DNA of 62,182 bases from Betaproteobacteria bacterium (lineage in GTDB: Bacteria > Pseudomonadota > Gammaproteobacteria > Burkholderiales > SG8-39): NCBI GenBank assembly GCA_947482825.1, contig CANKMT010000020.1, positions 1-62,182 on the forward strand, given 5' to 3'. Under the pieces are notes generated by a model that was given only the letters and a program-made list of their open reading frames with translations, was not told the origin of the DNA and did no database searches. Within the stretch, counting starts at the first letter, position 1. Every line of letters starts with the position of its first letter. Shown here one piece after another: positions 16,908 to 25,464 of the stretch. The translations under genes were made by a program, and so were the position numbers.

Positions 16908-18287
16908 ATGAACGCCCCCGCAGCCGAAGTCGCTTCCGACCCCTCGCGCTCGCTTGCCGAAGGCATCGCCTCGATCCGTTACCAGGCGATGCCCGCGGCC
17001 ACCGTCGCCGCGGCGCAACGCCTCGTCCTGGACTCGCTGGCGGTCGCGCTCGCCGGGCGTGGAGGCAATGACGTCGAAGCGCTCCTTGCGCTGGCCAGCG
17101 ACTGGGGCGGCAATCCACAGGCCGCGATCCTGGGCTCGCGTATTCGCGTGCCGGCGCCGGCCGCGGCGCTGGTCAACGGCACCATGATCCAGGCGCTCGA
17201 TTTCGACGACACGCATGACGTCACCGCGGGCCACAAGGCCTCCACGGTCCTGGCCGCGGCCCTGGCCGTGTGCGAGGCGCGGGGCCGCTCGGGTCGCGAC
17301 CTGCTCGCGTCGGTGACCGCGGGCGTGGAGATGGCGGTGCGCGTGGGCCTGGCCTGCACCGACAAGATCGGCTGGACCAGCACGGCGATCTACGGCGCGT
17401 TCGGCGCGGCAGCGGCTGCGGCGCACGCGCTCGGCCTCGATGCGGGCAAGACGCGACACGCATTCGGCATCGTGCTTAGCCAGACCGCCGGCACGACGCA
17501 GACTGCACTCGACTGGCCGCTGTCCAAGCACATGCAGTCGGGATTCATGGCCAAGGCCGGTGTCCTCTCGGCCCTGCTGGCCGAGCGTGGCGTGACCGGG
17601 GTCGAGGGCGTGTTCGAGGGCAAGTTCGGGTTCTATCACTTGTACAAGGGCGGCCGGTATAGCGCCGAGCCTCTTCACGCGCCGTGGGGGGCATCGTTCC
17701 ACATCGAAGACCTTGCGCTCAAGCCGTACCCCTCCTGCCGCGCAACGCATCCGCCGGTGGATGCTGCTCTTGCGCTGGCACCGCGCCTCGAAGGCGAAGC
17801 GATCGACTCCATCCGCATCGTCGTCCCGCCGGTGGCCCACCAGCTCGCCGGCAAGCGCTTTTCGGAAGGCGACAACCCGATCATCGCGGCGCAGTTCAGC
17901 ATCGAGTACACGGTCGCGACGGCCCTGCTTCGTCGCAGCCTGTCGCTCAAGCATTTCCGCCTGGGCGCCATCCGCGACCCGGCCGTGCAGGCACTCATGC
18001 AGCGCATTCGCATCGAGATCGGCGAGGCGGTCGCCGAATTTGCGCCGGCCATCATCGAGATCACATGCGCTTCGGGCAAGCGCCTTGCGCACACCGCCAC
18101 CGAGCTGAAGGGCGATCGGGCCACGCCGCTGTCCGAGGAAGAGCTCACGGCCAAGATCGTCGATTGCCTCGAGTACGCCCCGCCGCGCACGACCGGCATC
18201 GACGCCACGGGCTTGCGCCGCGTCGTCGCCGACCTGCCTGCTTCCAGCACCGCCGCCCTGATCGCCGCCCTGACCCCGGGGAACTGA
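16908..18287 (+). CDS. MmgE/PrpD family protein
   Basis: A 459-residue protein of the 2-methylcitrate dehydratase/cis-aconitate decarboxylase/iminodisuccinate epimerase superfamily. It has the all-helical N-terminal domain (ALDFDDTHDVTAGHKASTVLAAAL around residues 95-118, with the conserved D-D-x-H) and a C-terminal domain including YPSCRATHPPVDAALAL. Members act on di- and tricarboxylic acids. It lies 15 bases after the Bug receptor and 2 bases before the GntR gene, so it is in the same transcription unit. No classical nicotinate pathway uses a PrpD enzyme, and its step here is unknown. Confidence 0.85.
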   Translation: MNAPAAEVASDPSRSLAEGIASIRYQAMPAATVAAAQRLVLDSLAVALAGRGGNDVEALLALASDWGGNPQAAILGSRIRVPAPAAALVNGTMIQALDFDDTHDVTAGHKASTVLAAALAVCEARGRSGRDLLASVTAGVEMAVRVGLACTDKIGWTSTAIYGAFGAAAAAAHALGLDAGKTRHAFGIVLSQTAGTTQTALDWPLSKHMQSGFMAKAGVLSALLAERGVTGVEGVFEGKFGFYHLYKGGRYSAEPLHAPWGASFHIEDLALKPYPSCRATHPPVDAALALAPRLEGEAIDSIRIVVPPVAHQLAGKRFSEGDNPIIAAQFSIEYTVATALLRRSLSLKHFRLGAIRDPAVQALMQRIRIEIGEAVAEFAPAIIEITCASGKRLAHTATELKGDRATPLSEEELTAKIVDCLEYAPPRTTGIDATGLRRVVADLPASSTAALIAALTPGN

Positions 18288-18289
18288 TC

Positions 18290-18988
18290 ATGGAGACCCC
18301 GCTTGCCGGCACCGAAGAGGCCCCGCGCTCGAACCTGCATCGCGTGCCGAAGACCGGGCACGCGCAGAACCTGCCCGGACACGTGCAGCAGATGCTTCTC
18401 GAGGCGATTCTCACGCGCGTTCTGATGCCGGGGGAAAGGCTGTTGATCGACGAGATCGCCGCCCATTTCGGCATCAGCAAAATACCGGTGCGCGAGGCGG
18501 TCAAGGCGCTGGTGACCAGCGGCTGGCTTGAATCCATGCCGCGGCGCGGGACCTACGTTCGCACGCTCTCCGAACAGGAGTTGCGCGAGGTCTTCGAGAT
18601 GCGCCGCATGCTGGAGCCCTACGCGGCGCGCAAGGCGGCCGAGCGCCGCACGCCGGAGCACCTGGCCGAGCTGCGCGAACTGATCACCGAGGGCGTCGAT
18701 TCGATCCGCAGGCGCGACATCGTGTCCAACTCGCGCATCAACAGCCGTTTCCACTCGGTGATCGCCGAAGCGGTGGGTAACCGCATCATCTGCGAGTCAC
18801 TCAAGGACCTCCAGTCGCGCATCCGGCGCTATTACGTGGAGATCGACTGGAAGATCCGGCGCGACTCATTCGCCGAGCACAAGCGCATTTTCGAGGCCAT
18901 CCGCGACCGGGATGCGGATCGCGCCGAGAAGCTCACCAACGAGCACCTCGACCACGCGGAATCCTTCGCGGAGAGGCCCCGCAAGTAA
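18290..18988 (+). CDS. GntR family (FCD domain) transcriptional regulator
   Basis: A 232-residue regulator. The N-terminal winged helix (about 30-100) contains LLIDEIAAHFGISKIPVREA, the recognition helix segment, and the R-G-T-Y-V wing. The C-terminal FCD helical domain (about 105-225) has the metal/ligand-binding Asp, His pattern (NSRFHSVIAEA, EHKRIFEAI, NEHLDHA). FCD regulators usually sense carboxylic acids. It is the last gene of the rightward cluster and probably controls the divergent promoter near 11756. P. putida uses MarR and TetR proteins instead. Confidence 0.88.
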   Translation: METPLAGTEEAPRSNLHRVPKTGHAQNLPGHVQQMLLEAILTRVLMPGERLLIDEIAAHFGISKIPVREAVKALVTSGWLESMPRRGTYVRTLSEQELREVFEMRRMLEPYAARKAAERRTPEHLAELRELITEGVDSIRRRDIVSNSRINSRFHSVIAEAVGNRIICESLKDLQSRIRRYYVEIDWKIRRDSFAEHKRIFEAIRDRDADRAEKLTNEHLDHAESFAERPRK

Positions 18989-19043
18989 AATCCTTCACTC
19001 TCCGGTTGCAAACCCCTCGTGCGGGTCGCCGCAGACGATGAAT

Positions 19044-20360
19044 TCAGGGGCGCCGGAAAGGGCTTGGTTTTTTTCGTTTGGCCGGCGAGGTCTGAAACCG
19101 GGCTGGGTCGAAGCCGATGCGCTGGCTCAGAAGCTGTTCGCCGTCGATGCGCTCGGCCAGGCTCTCGATATCGAGCGCTGTCACGCCGGTTTTCGCGAAA
19201 TGCTCCTGCCAGGCGTTCACGGCGTCAATGACTTTAGCGACTTCGGCTGTCGCCTGCGTGGGCAACAGGCCGAATGCATCGCACTGCGACATCGCGTTTT
19301 CGAGCGTCGAGTCCCGGCCCTGAGCGCCGCAGATTAACTCCTGGTACCCCTGCCCCGAATTCGTTGGCAGGACGTCATATGCGGGCGCCAGTTTCAGGCG
19401 GCCATTGTCGAACGGGTTGACGACCAGCAGGGAGTGGTTCTTCTCGTGGTCATCGGTGTTGTCGATCAGGATGTTGAAGACCATGCGACGGAAGAGCTCG
19501 CGTGCGTCTCGCTGGTTCATTTCGTCCCGAGTGATACCGATCCGGCGGAGGATTCGCGCCAGTTCGGGGTACCCCATCTCGGGTTCGACGCCGGACGCAG
19601 TGGCCGCGCGGATGGCGGTGCCCGCTGAAATGCCGTGAATCCGCCGGCGCCGTTCGCGGTCGAAGCGACGAACAGCGAGGGCGTTCGCGCCTGCGAGGCG
19701 GATGACCTGCGTCTCGGCCACGGCGATTCCCGCGCGCCTGGCGAGCGTCATCGTCGCATGCTCGATGAGCGGCGTGTCGACGGACTCGTTGTTGAAGAAC
19801 TTGATGACCCACTGCTCGCCGTCGATGTCGATGAGCGCCTTGGGCTTGGCGCCGCCGAGCGGGCTGCCACCGCCAGCGATCATCTTGGCTTCCAGTGCGG
19901 TGATGGGCTCCGAGGCCTCGATCTTGGCCGCCACCTCACTAAGCTGTTGCGCATCGTCGAGCCGGGGAAGCGGGCTCACTGCTCGCGGACTGTACGTGCT
20001 TGACGACGTGGAAGCGCCGAGCGCGCCGAATCGGTCGTCGCCAGCGTAGTACAGGTATTCCATCAGGGAAAGGCGCTTGGGCTTTTCCGCGAAGCGAATG
20101 ACTTTCTCGCCCCAGCGGTCAGGCCGCGCGTCGTCAACGGCACCGACCGCACGCTGCGCATCCGCAGCCAGGCGGCCTGGCGGCAAGAACTCGTTGTCGA
20201 CGAGTGGAAGGTCCTCGCTCAGCGCGAACCCGTTGGCCAGCCACTCCTTGCCGTAGTGCAACGAAACGCCCTTGCCGGCGGAGACAAGCTTCAATGCGCC
20301 GACGTAGCGCGGCGTGGCCGGGTCACCCAGGTACCAAAGGTACAAGTCGTCCAGGCGCAT
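19044..20360 (-). CDS. hipA: HipA-family toxin kinase
   Basis: A 438-residue Ser/Thr kinase of the HipA family. G-G-S-P-L-G-G-A-K-P-K (about residues 160-170) corresponds to the ATP-site/Ser loop region, FNILIDNTDDHEKNHSLL carries the catalytic D-H-x-x-N set, and PAYDVLP is the DFG-like metal motif. HipA toxins phosphorylate aminoacyl-tRNA synthetases in studied cases; the target here is unknown. ATG at 20360 is 1 base from the hipB stop, so hipB-hipA form one operon. It converges on the GntR gene, leaving a 55-base gap with nothing recognisable. Confidence 0.85.
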   Translation of the reverse strand: MRLDDLYLWYLGDPATPRYVGALKLVSAGKGVSLHYGKEWLANGFALSEDLPLVDNEFLPPGRLAADAQRAVGAVDDARPDRWGEKVIRFAEKPKRLSLMEYLYYAGDDRFGALGASTSSSTYSPRAVSPLPRLDDAQQLSEVAAKIEASEPITALEAKMIAGGGSPLGGAKPKALIDIDGEQWVIKFFNNESVDTPLIEHATMTLARRAGIAVAETQVIRLAGANALAVRRFDRERRRRIHGISAGTAIRAATASGVEPEMGYPELARILRRIGITRDEMNQRDARELFRRMVFNILIDNTDDHEKNHSLLVVNPFDNGRLKLAPAYDVLPTNSGQGYQELICGAQGRDSTLENAMSQCDAFGLLPTQATAEVAKVIDAVNAWQEHFAKTGVTALDIESLAERIDGEQLLSQRIGFDPARFQTSPAKRKKPSPFRRP

Positions 20361-20361
20361 C

Positions 20362-20760
20362 TCAGTCCTTCGGCTTGTCGGAGTAACCCGATGCGCGCCG
20401 GCGCGCCTGTGCGGAGGACCGGGCGCGCGAGCGGCCCAGCTCGACGGCCTCACGGACATCCATTTCGATGGCGCCTTGGTCGTGTTCGGGTGCCGCGAGA
20501 TTTCTCAGCTCGCCGTCGCGATTGATGAGCCAGAGCGCGGTCGCGACGATACCAATGCCAACGGACGGGTCACCGGCCTCGATCCGTTGGAGTGTGGACA
20601 CGGTAACGCCCAAACGCTGTGCCCAGGACCTCAATGACTCCTTGCGGCGCAAGCGCGCCACAGCCAGGTCGGCGCCTAGCTTTTCGATGGCGCCGGCAGT
20701 GGCTGGAGGAAGCTGAAGGAGGGCACGAGGGGTCTTTGGCATACTCATAGAGTGTAACAT
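20362..20760 (-). CDS. hipB: HipB-like XRE antitoxin
   Basis: A protein of up to 132 residues with a lambda-repressor-type helix-turn-helix (about 35-95: LRSWAQRLGVTVSTLQRIEAG). It is followed by a basic tail ending in ASGYSDKPKD. Three in-frame ATG codons compete (20760, 20748, 20742) with no clear ribosome site, so the N-terminus is uncertain. It directly precedes hipA, as in hipBA loci, and should repress its own promoter in the AT-rich stretch 20761-20800. Confidence 0.8.
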   Translation of the reverse strand: MLHSMSMPKTPRALLQLPPATAGAIEKLGADLAVARLRRKESLRSWAQRLGVTVSTLQRIEAGDPSVGIGIVATALWLINRDGELRNLAAPEHDQGAIEMDVREAVELGRSRARSSAQARRRASGYSDKPKD

Positions 20761-20811
20761 AATTTGCTTTTTTGTATATATCTATCAGCATATCTACTTC
20801 ACTAAGAGGAG

Positions 20812-21105
20812 GTGCGCAAACTCCTGGGCTGGAGTCGTCAGAGCGCGACGCCCTATCATTTCCGCACGGCGGCCGGCCAGGAGGTAGACCTGGTGCTCGA
20901 AGCGCCGGGCCAGCGTGTCGCCGGCATCGAGGTCAAGGCTTCATCCAGCGTGGGCCAAGGCGACTTCAGCGGCTTGCGGGCGCTGGCCGACGGAGCCGGC
21001 GACAAATTTGCACGCGGTGTGGTGCTTTATCTGGGCGACCAGCGCCTGCCTTTCAGCGACAATCTGTGGGCCCTGCCGGTTACCCCGCTATGGGAATCCT
21101 CGTGA
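20812..21105 (+). pseudogene. DUF4143/AAA+ ATPase C-terminal remnant
   Basis: Ninety-seven residues matching only the C-terminal DUF4143 domain of a family of AAA+ ATP-binding proteins of about 400 residues. The segment YHFRTAAGQEVDLVLE, then GIEVKAS (nuclease-like fold pattern D-x-V-L-E...E-V-K), ends in LWALPVTPLW. The ATPase part with its Walker motifs is missing, and the 50 bases upstream are AT-rich and non-coding. GTG 20812 with GAGGAG just upstream could start translation, but the gene is a fragment. Confidence 0.65.
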
Positions 21106-21146
21106 TCCTGCCGACCCATAGAGCGTGACCCGTAGGCCTGTGAACC

Positions 21147-22562
21147 CTAGCGCGGGTCGATCGGCGTAAACACCCCGGCCCGTTTTTCGATCGCCGCCGC
21201 GGCGTCGAGACACAAGTCCTCGCGAAACCGCGGGCCGATGATCTGCACCCCCATAGGCAATCCGTTTGCGATGCTCGTGGGAACCGCGATGCCCGGCAAC
21301 CCGAGCAACGGCAAGGCAGCTTGCGGCGTCTGCGCCCGGAGCACTTCCTGCATGCGCGGTGTGCCTTGCGTGTCGAACCCATGTTTGAACGGCGGCTCGG
21401 AGGAGATTGGCGAGAGCACCAGGGGATAGTTCTCGAGGAACAGGAACCACTTGCGCACGATGCGTGTCCGGTCCGCGATCATGTTCATGTACTGCTCGAC
21501 GCTGAGCACAGGCTCGCCTTCGATCATCGCGCCGACGGATTTTTTCGCATCGGCGTCACCGAGTTCGTCGATCGTCTTCAACATCAGCGTGCGGATTTCG
21601 TTGCCGAGAAGAACGCCCCAGAGTTTCGCCGCCTCGGTGAACCCGGGGGTCTTGACCTCCTCGACGATGTACCCGGCTTCGGCAAGGGCCGACGCCGCCT
21701 TGCGCACGGCGGCAAGCACGTCGGGATGTTGCGGGGCGTCGCCAAGGTCTGCGGAATTCGTGATCACCGCCACGCGAATCGGCTTCACGAGCGGCGGCCC
21801 CTCCAGCGGCGCGCCGACCCACCACGGATCGCGCGCGTCGCGTCTGGCCATGGCCGCGAGCGCAAGGCGGATATCCGCGACCGTTCTTGCAAGGGGCCCC
21901 TGCACCGACATGATCTGGGTGCACATCGGCCGCTCGGCGGGTGAAGTCGGGTTGTACGCGGGCACGCGGCCGAACGAAGGACGCAGCCCCACGATGCCGC
22001 ACGCATAGGCCGGATAGCGCACCGAGCCGCCCAGATCGTTGCCATGTGCCAAGGGCCCGATGCCCGCCGCGACGCACGCGCTCGCACCGCCGCTCGAACC
22101 ACCCGGCGTGTGCTCGCGCGACCACGGGTTGTACGTCTGCCCGAAGAGGTCGTTGTCGGTGTTCCAGCGCAGCGAGAACGCCGGCGAATTAGTCCGACCG
22201 ATGACGAGTGCGCCTGCCGCCTTCCAGTTCGCAACGACCGGGCTGTCCGCGGTCGCGACGATTTTCTCCCACGCCACTACGCCGTTGTTCGTCGAGCAGC
22301 CGGCCTGGTCGATGTTCTGCTTGATCGTCACCGGGACGCCCGCCAGCGGCCCGGGCGACTCACCACGAGCGATTGCGGCGTCGAGCGCATCGGCTCCGAC
22401 GAGCGCCTGCGCCGAGAGATCCATCGTCACCGCATTCAGCGCCGGATTCACCGCATGCATGCGCTCGACGCACGAGGCGACCGCCTCGCGCGCCGAGATC
22501 TCGCGCTTGGCCACCGCCTTCGCAATGCGCACCACATCCCAACGCCAGATTTCTTCGCTCAT
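21147..22562 (-). CDS. Amidase signature family amidase
   Basis: A 471-residue amidase with the Ser-cisSer-Lys machinery visible. The Lys is in PVTIKQN (about residue 77), TPGGSSGGASA is the signature block with the cis-Ser, and the nucleophilic Ser is in DLGGSVRYPA (about 178). Enzymes of this class hydrolyse carboxamides with wide substrate range. It is the distal gene of a leftward run with a formamidase and a Bug receptor. It could replace the absent maleamate amidase NicF, which is of the isochorismatase type; this is speculation from proximity. Confidence 0.85.
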   Translation of the reverse strand: MSEEIWRWDVVRIAKAVAKREISAREAVASCVERMHAVNPALNAVTMDLSAQALVGADALDAAIARGESPGPLAGVPVTIKQNIDQAGCSTNNGVVAWEKIVATADSPVVANWKAAGALVIGRTNSPAFSLRWNTDNDLFGQTYNPWSREHTPGGSSGGASACVAAGIGPLAHGNDLGGSVRYPAYACGIVGLRPSFGRVPAYNPTSPAERPMCTQIMSVQGPLARTVADIRLALAAMARRDARDPWWVGAPLEGPPLVKPIRVAVITNSADLGDAPQHPDVLAAVRKAASALAEAGYIVEEVKTPGFTEAAKLWGVLLGNEIRTLMLKTIDELGDADAKKSVGAMIEGEPVLSVEQYMNMIADRTRIVRKWFLFLENYPLVLSPISSEPPFKHGFDTQGTPRMQEVLRAQTPQAALPLLGLPGIAVPTSIANGLPMGVQIIGPRFREDLCLDAAAAIEKRAGVFTPIDPR

Positions 22563-22578
22563 GGTGTCGCCCCAGGGA

Positions 22579-23514
22579 TCAATCGATCAGGCTTCTCGCC
22601 ACCATCGCATGAATGCCCTTGAACCCATCGACCAGCTGCGTCACGCGCAGGTCGCAGGCGAGGCTGCAAAAGGTATACGCGTCCTCGGGCGCCCAGCCCT
22701 TCATCTCGACCAGCCACTTGATCATTTCACGCAGCGCCTGCTTGGCTGCGTCGTCGAGGTCGGGATCGGTCCCCATCGCGACGTAGTGCGTCGGCGTGAT
22801 CGCGCGCGGAAAGGTGAGCGACTTACCCTTGTGCAGGATCAACTCGAAGGTGCCGCTCATCGCGGTTTCGAGCGCCATCAGGTTCACTTCGCCGTCACCC
22901 TGCACCGCATGGCCGTCGCCGGCCGAGAAGAGCGCGCCGTCGGCCCACACCGGGAGGAAGAATGTCGTGCCCGCGACCAGTTCCTTGCAGTCGATGTTGC
23001 CGCCGAACTCGCGCGGTTCCACCGAGGACACCGCGCCGTACTCCGGGCGCGGTGCGACGGCCATAATCCCGAAGAACGGTCTCAACGGGATCGTCGGCCC
23101 GAAAGGCAGTTTTGCGGTCATCTTCTCGCGATCCAGCGGAATCTGCAGGATGCGTAGCATCGGAAAGTCCTCCGGCAGCGTGCCGCGCAGCGGCTTGATG
23201 CCGTTGTAGGACCAGTCGGTGCGCAATTCCACTTTCTTGATCCTCACCTCCAGCGTGTCACCGCGTTGCGCACCGCGCACCGCCACCGGCCCGGTGAGGA
23301 TGTGCGGGCCGAGGTACGGCTTCACCTTGTCGAGGATCGCGCGATGCTCGGGCAACAGGTCGGTGCGATGCCCGACTTCGCCGGGGCCGCCGGACACGCA
23401 GTTGATCGTAACGGTGTCGCCTGAATCGACGGTGACGTGCGGCTTGAGCTTGGCGTCGAAATAGCCCCAGTGCACTGTTTCGGGACTTGCGTTCAATATG
23501 TGTTGTGTCGGCAT
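22579..23514 (-). CDS. Acetamidase/formamidase family protein
   Basis: A 311-residue member of the FmdA_AmdA family. Features are an HILNASPETVHWGYFDAKLKP start, a G-D-T-V-x-I-N motif, and E-F-G-G-N-I-D-C-K...GDGHAVQGDGEV in the core, which carries the conserved metal and acid residues of this family. Members release ammonia from formamide or short amides. ATG at 23514 is 2 bases from the upstream tctC-like stop, and the amidase gene follows 16 bases later. The operon therefore has two amide-cleaving enzymes plus a receptor. Confidence 0.85.
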   Translation of the reverse strand: MPTQHILNASPETVHWGYFDAKLKPHVTVDSGDTVTINCVSGGPGEVGHRTDLLPEHRAILDKVKPYLGPHILTGPVAVRGAQRGDTLEVRIKKVELRTDWSYNGIKPLRGTLPEDFPMLRILQIPLDREKMTAKLPFGPTIPLRPFFGIMAVAPRPEYGAVSSVEPREFGGNIDCKELVAGTTFFLPVWADGALFSAGDGHAVQGDGEVNLMALETAMSGTFELILHKGKSLTFPRAITPTHYVAMGTDPDLDDAAKQALREMIKWLVEMKGWAPEDAYTFCSLACDLRVTQLVDGFKGIHAMVARSLID

Positions 23515-23516
23515 TT

Positions 23517-24497
23517 TCAGTCCACCCTCGCTCCGGAGTCTTTGATGACTTTCGCCCATTTCAGGGTCTCGCTGCGGATATAGCCCGCAAATTCCATGCT
23601 TGTGTTCGGCGATGGCTCGGCACCGAGCTTGAGCAGCTGGTCGCGCGTCTCCGGCGCGCCGAGCACGCGTGCAATCTCAGCGTTGAGGCGCCCGACAATC
23701 TCCGCGGGCGTACCGGCCGGGGCGACCACGCCGTACCAGGCGCTTACGTCGTAGCCCGCGAGCCCGGCTTCGGCCACCGTCGGCAGCGAAGGCAGCACCG
23801 ACGAGCGTTTGAGCGAGGTGACCGCCAGCGCCTTGAGCCTGCCCGCCCGCACGTGGCCGATCACGACCGGCTGGGGCACGATCATTAGTTGCACCTGCCC
23901 GGACAAAAGGTCGGTCACTCCCGGTCCGCTGCCTTTGTAAGGAACGTGCGCCAGATCGATGCCGGCCATCGACTTGAACAACTCCCCTCCCAGGTGCTGG
24001 CCGGTGCCGTTGCCCGGCGAGGCGTAGTTGATCTTGCCCGGCTGCGCCTTGGCCAGTGCGATCAGTTCCGCGACCGTGGCCGCTGCGAGGCCGGGGTTGG
24101 CCACGAGAAGGTTGGGCACCACTGCGACGAGTGAAACCGGCGCGAAGTCCTTCACCGGATCGTAGGAGAGTTTTGCCAGGAGGCCGGGGTTGATCGTCAG
24201 GTTCCCGGCGTTGCCCATCATCAGCGTCTGGCCGTCAGGCACAGCCCTTGCCGTGGACTCCGCGGCCGCAATGCCTCCGCCGGCGCCGGGCCGGTTTTCG
24301 ATGACCACCTGCTGGCCCCAGGCCTCGGTGAGCTTCTGGCCGAGGGCGCGGGACACCGTGTCGATGCCGTCGCCGGCCGCGCCCGCCACGAACATCCGGA
24401 TCGGCTTGGAAGGAAAGGCCTGTGCATGCGCGCTCGCGCAAGCGAACGCCTGCACTAATGCCAGCACTCCAAGTCGCGCCAGGTACCCGGTTCGCAC
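23517..24497 (-). CDS. Bug/TctC tripartite tricarboxylate receptor
   Basis: A 326-residue periplasmic receptor. GTG at 24497 is chosen because GAGGAG lies 6 bases upstream and it begins a proper signal peptide (RTGYLARLGVLALVQAFA...AHAQ). Family blocks FPSKPIRMFVAGAAGDGID, NRPGAGGGIA and HVPYKGSGPG are present. The usual Y/F-x-x-G-G ligand loop is changed to AGAAGDG. It heads the leftward receptor-formamidase-amidase operon. No membrane partner is nearby. Confidence 0.88.
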   Translation of the reverse strand: MRTGYLARLGVLALVQAFACASAHAQAFPSKPIRMFVAGAAGDGIDTVSRALGQKLTEAWGQQVVIENRPGAGGGIAAAESTARAVPDGQTLMMGNAGNLTINPGLLAKLSYDPVKDFAPVSLVAVVPNLLVANPGLAAATVAELIALAKAQPGKINYASPGNGTGQHLGGELFKSMAGIDLAHVPYKGSGPGVTDLLSGQVQLMIVPQPVVIGHVRAGRLKALAVTSLKRSSVLPSLPTVAEAGLAGYDVSAWYGVVAPAGTPAEIVGRLNAEIARVLGAPETRDQLLKLGAEPSPNTSMEFAGYIRSETLKWAKVIKDSGARVD

Positions 24498-24574
24498 GAT
24501 CGTCTCCTCGCATTGTTCCGTCGGCATCGTATCAGCTACCATCGCCCGACCGCGACGCCAAAAGAGAAACCAGG

Positions 24575-25450
24575 GTGCCAGCCATTTACCTCGACTACGA
24601 CCAAGCGGGCCTCGACGCCCAATACAACAATCGCCTGCGCTGGCCGGATTACAAAGTCCACTTCGCCAACTGGCGCATCTGGAGCACGGAGACCTGCGCA
24701 AAGCTGCCCTGCCATCTCGACCTCGCTTTCGGGCCCGATCCGATGGAGAAGCTCGACATCCTCCCTGCGGATGAGAAAGGCGCGCCACTGTGCGTCTTCA
24801 TCCACGGCGGCTACTGGTATTCGCTCGACAAGGCCGACTACAGCTATGTGGCCGAGGGCCTCAGGCCGCACGGCGTCGCGACCGCGGTGAACAACTTCGG
24901 CCTTGCGCCGGACACGAGCATGGACGAGATCGTGCGCCAGAACCGGGCGGCGCTCGCGTGGCTCTGGCGCAATGCGCGCACCTACGGCGCGGACCCGGAT
25001 CGAATCTATGTCACCGGCCAATCGGCCGGCGGGCATCTCGCGGTGATGCTGCTCGCGACCGACTGGCCGGCCTTCGGCGCCGGCCTGCCGCGTGACCTTG
25101 TCAAGGGCGCCTGCGCGATCGGCGGCCTGTTCGACATGGAGGCGATCCGCCTGTCGTTTCTCAACAAGACGCTCAAGATGAGCATCGAAGAAGCCGAGCG
25201 GAATGCGCCGCTGGCACAGCGCTACCCGGTGTCCGCGCCGCTTTCGCTGGTGGTGGCAGTCGACGAGACACCGGAATATCACCGCCAGTCGCAGGCGATG
25301 GCCGACCTGTGGAAGAAGCTCGGCTATCCTGTGGAACTGCTGGTACCGCAGGGACTCAACCACTTCGATGTAGTGAACCAGTTGCGCGATCCCGGCTGCG
25401 ATCTGGTGAAAGTGCAGCTCGCCGAGATGAAAAAAGCGTTCCGGCAATGA
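24575..25450 (+). CDS. Alpha/beta hydrolase, arylformamidase-like
   Basis: A 291-residue esterase/formamidase-type hydrolase. I-H-G-G-Y-W (about residues 76-81) is the oxyanion-hole motif typical of kynurenine formamidase-like enzymes. GQSAGGHLA (about 149) carries the nucleophilic Ser, and QGLNHFD carries the His. GTG at 24575 is preferred; the frame is open further upstream but without family similarity. It diverges from the leftward receptor operon by 77 bases and ends 14 bases before another tctC-like gene. Confidence 0.82.
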   Translation: MPAIYLDYDQAGLDAQYNNRLRWPDYKVHFANWRIWSTETCAKLPCHLDLAFGPDPMEKLDILPADEKGAPLCVFIHGGYWYSLDKADYSYVAEGLRPHGVATAVNNFGLAPDTSMDEIVRQNRAALAWLWRNARTYGADPDRIYVTGQSAGGHLAVMLLATDWPAFGAGLPRDLVKGACAIGGLFDMEAIRLSFLNKTLKMSIEEAERNAPLAQRYPVSAPLSLVVAVDETPEYHRQSQAMADLWKKLGYPVELLVPQGLNHFDVVNQLRDPGCDLVKVQLAEMKKAFRQ

Positions 25451-25464
25451 ACCCAGGAGGAAAC

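Noticed and set aside
15951..18092. Leftward open frame of 713 codons opposite the Bug receptor and PrpD genes
   Set aside because: Spans two real genes in antisense; composition typical of a shadow frame.
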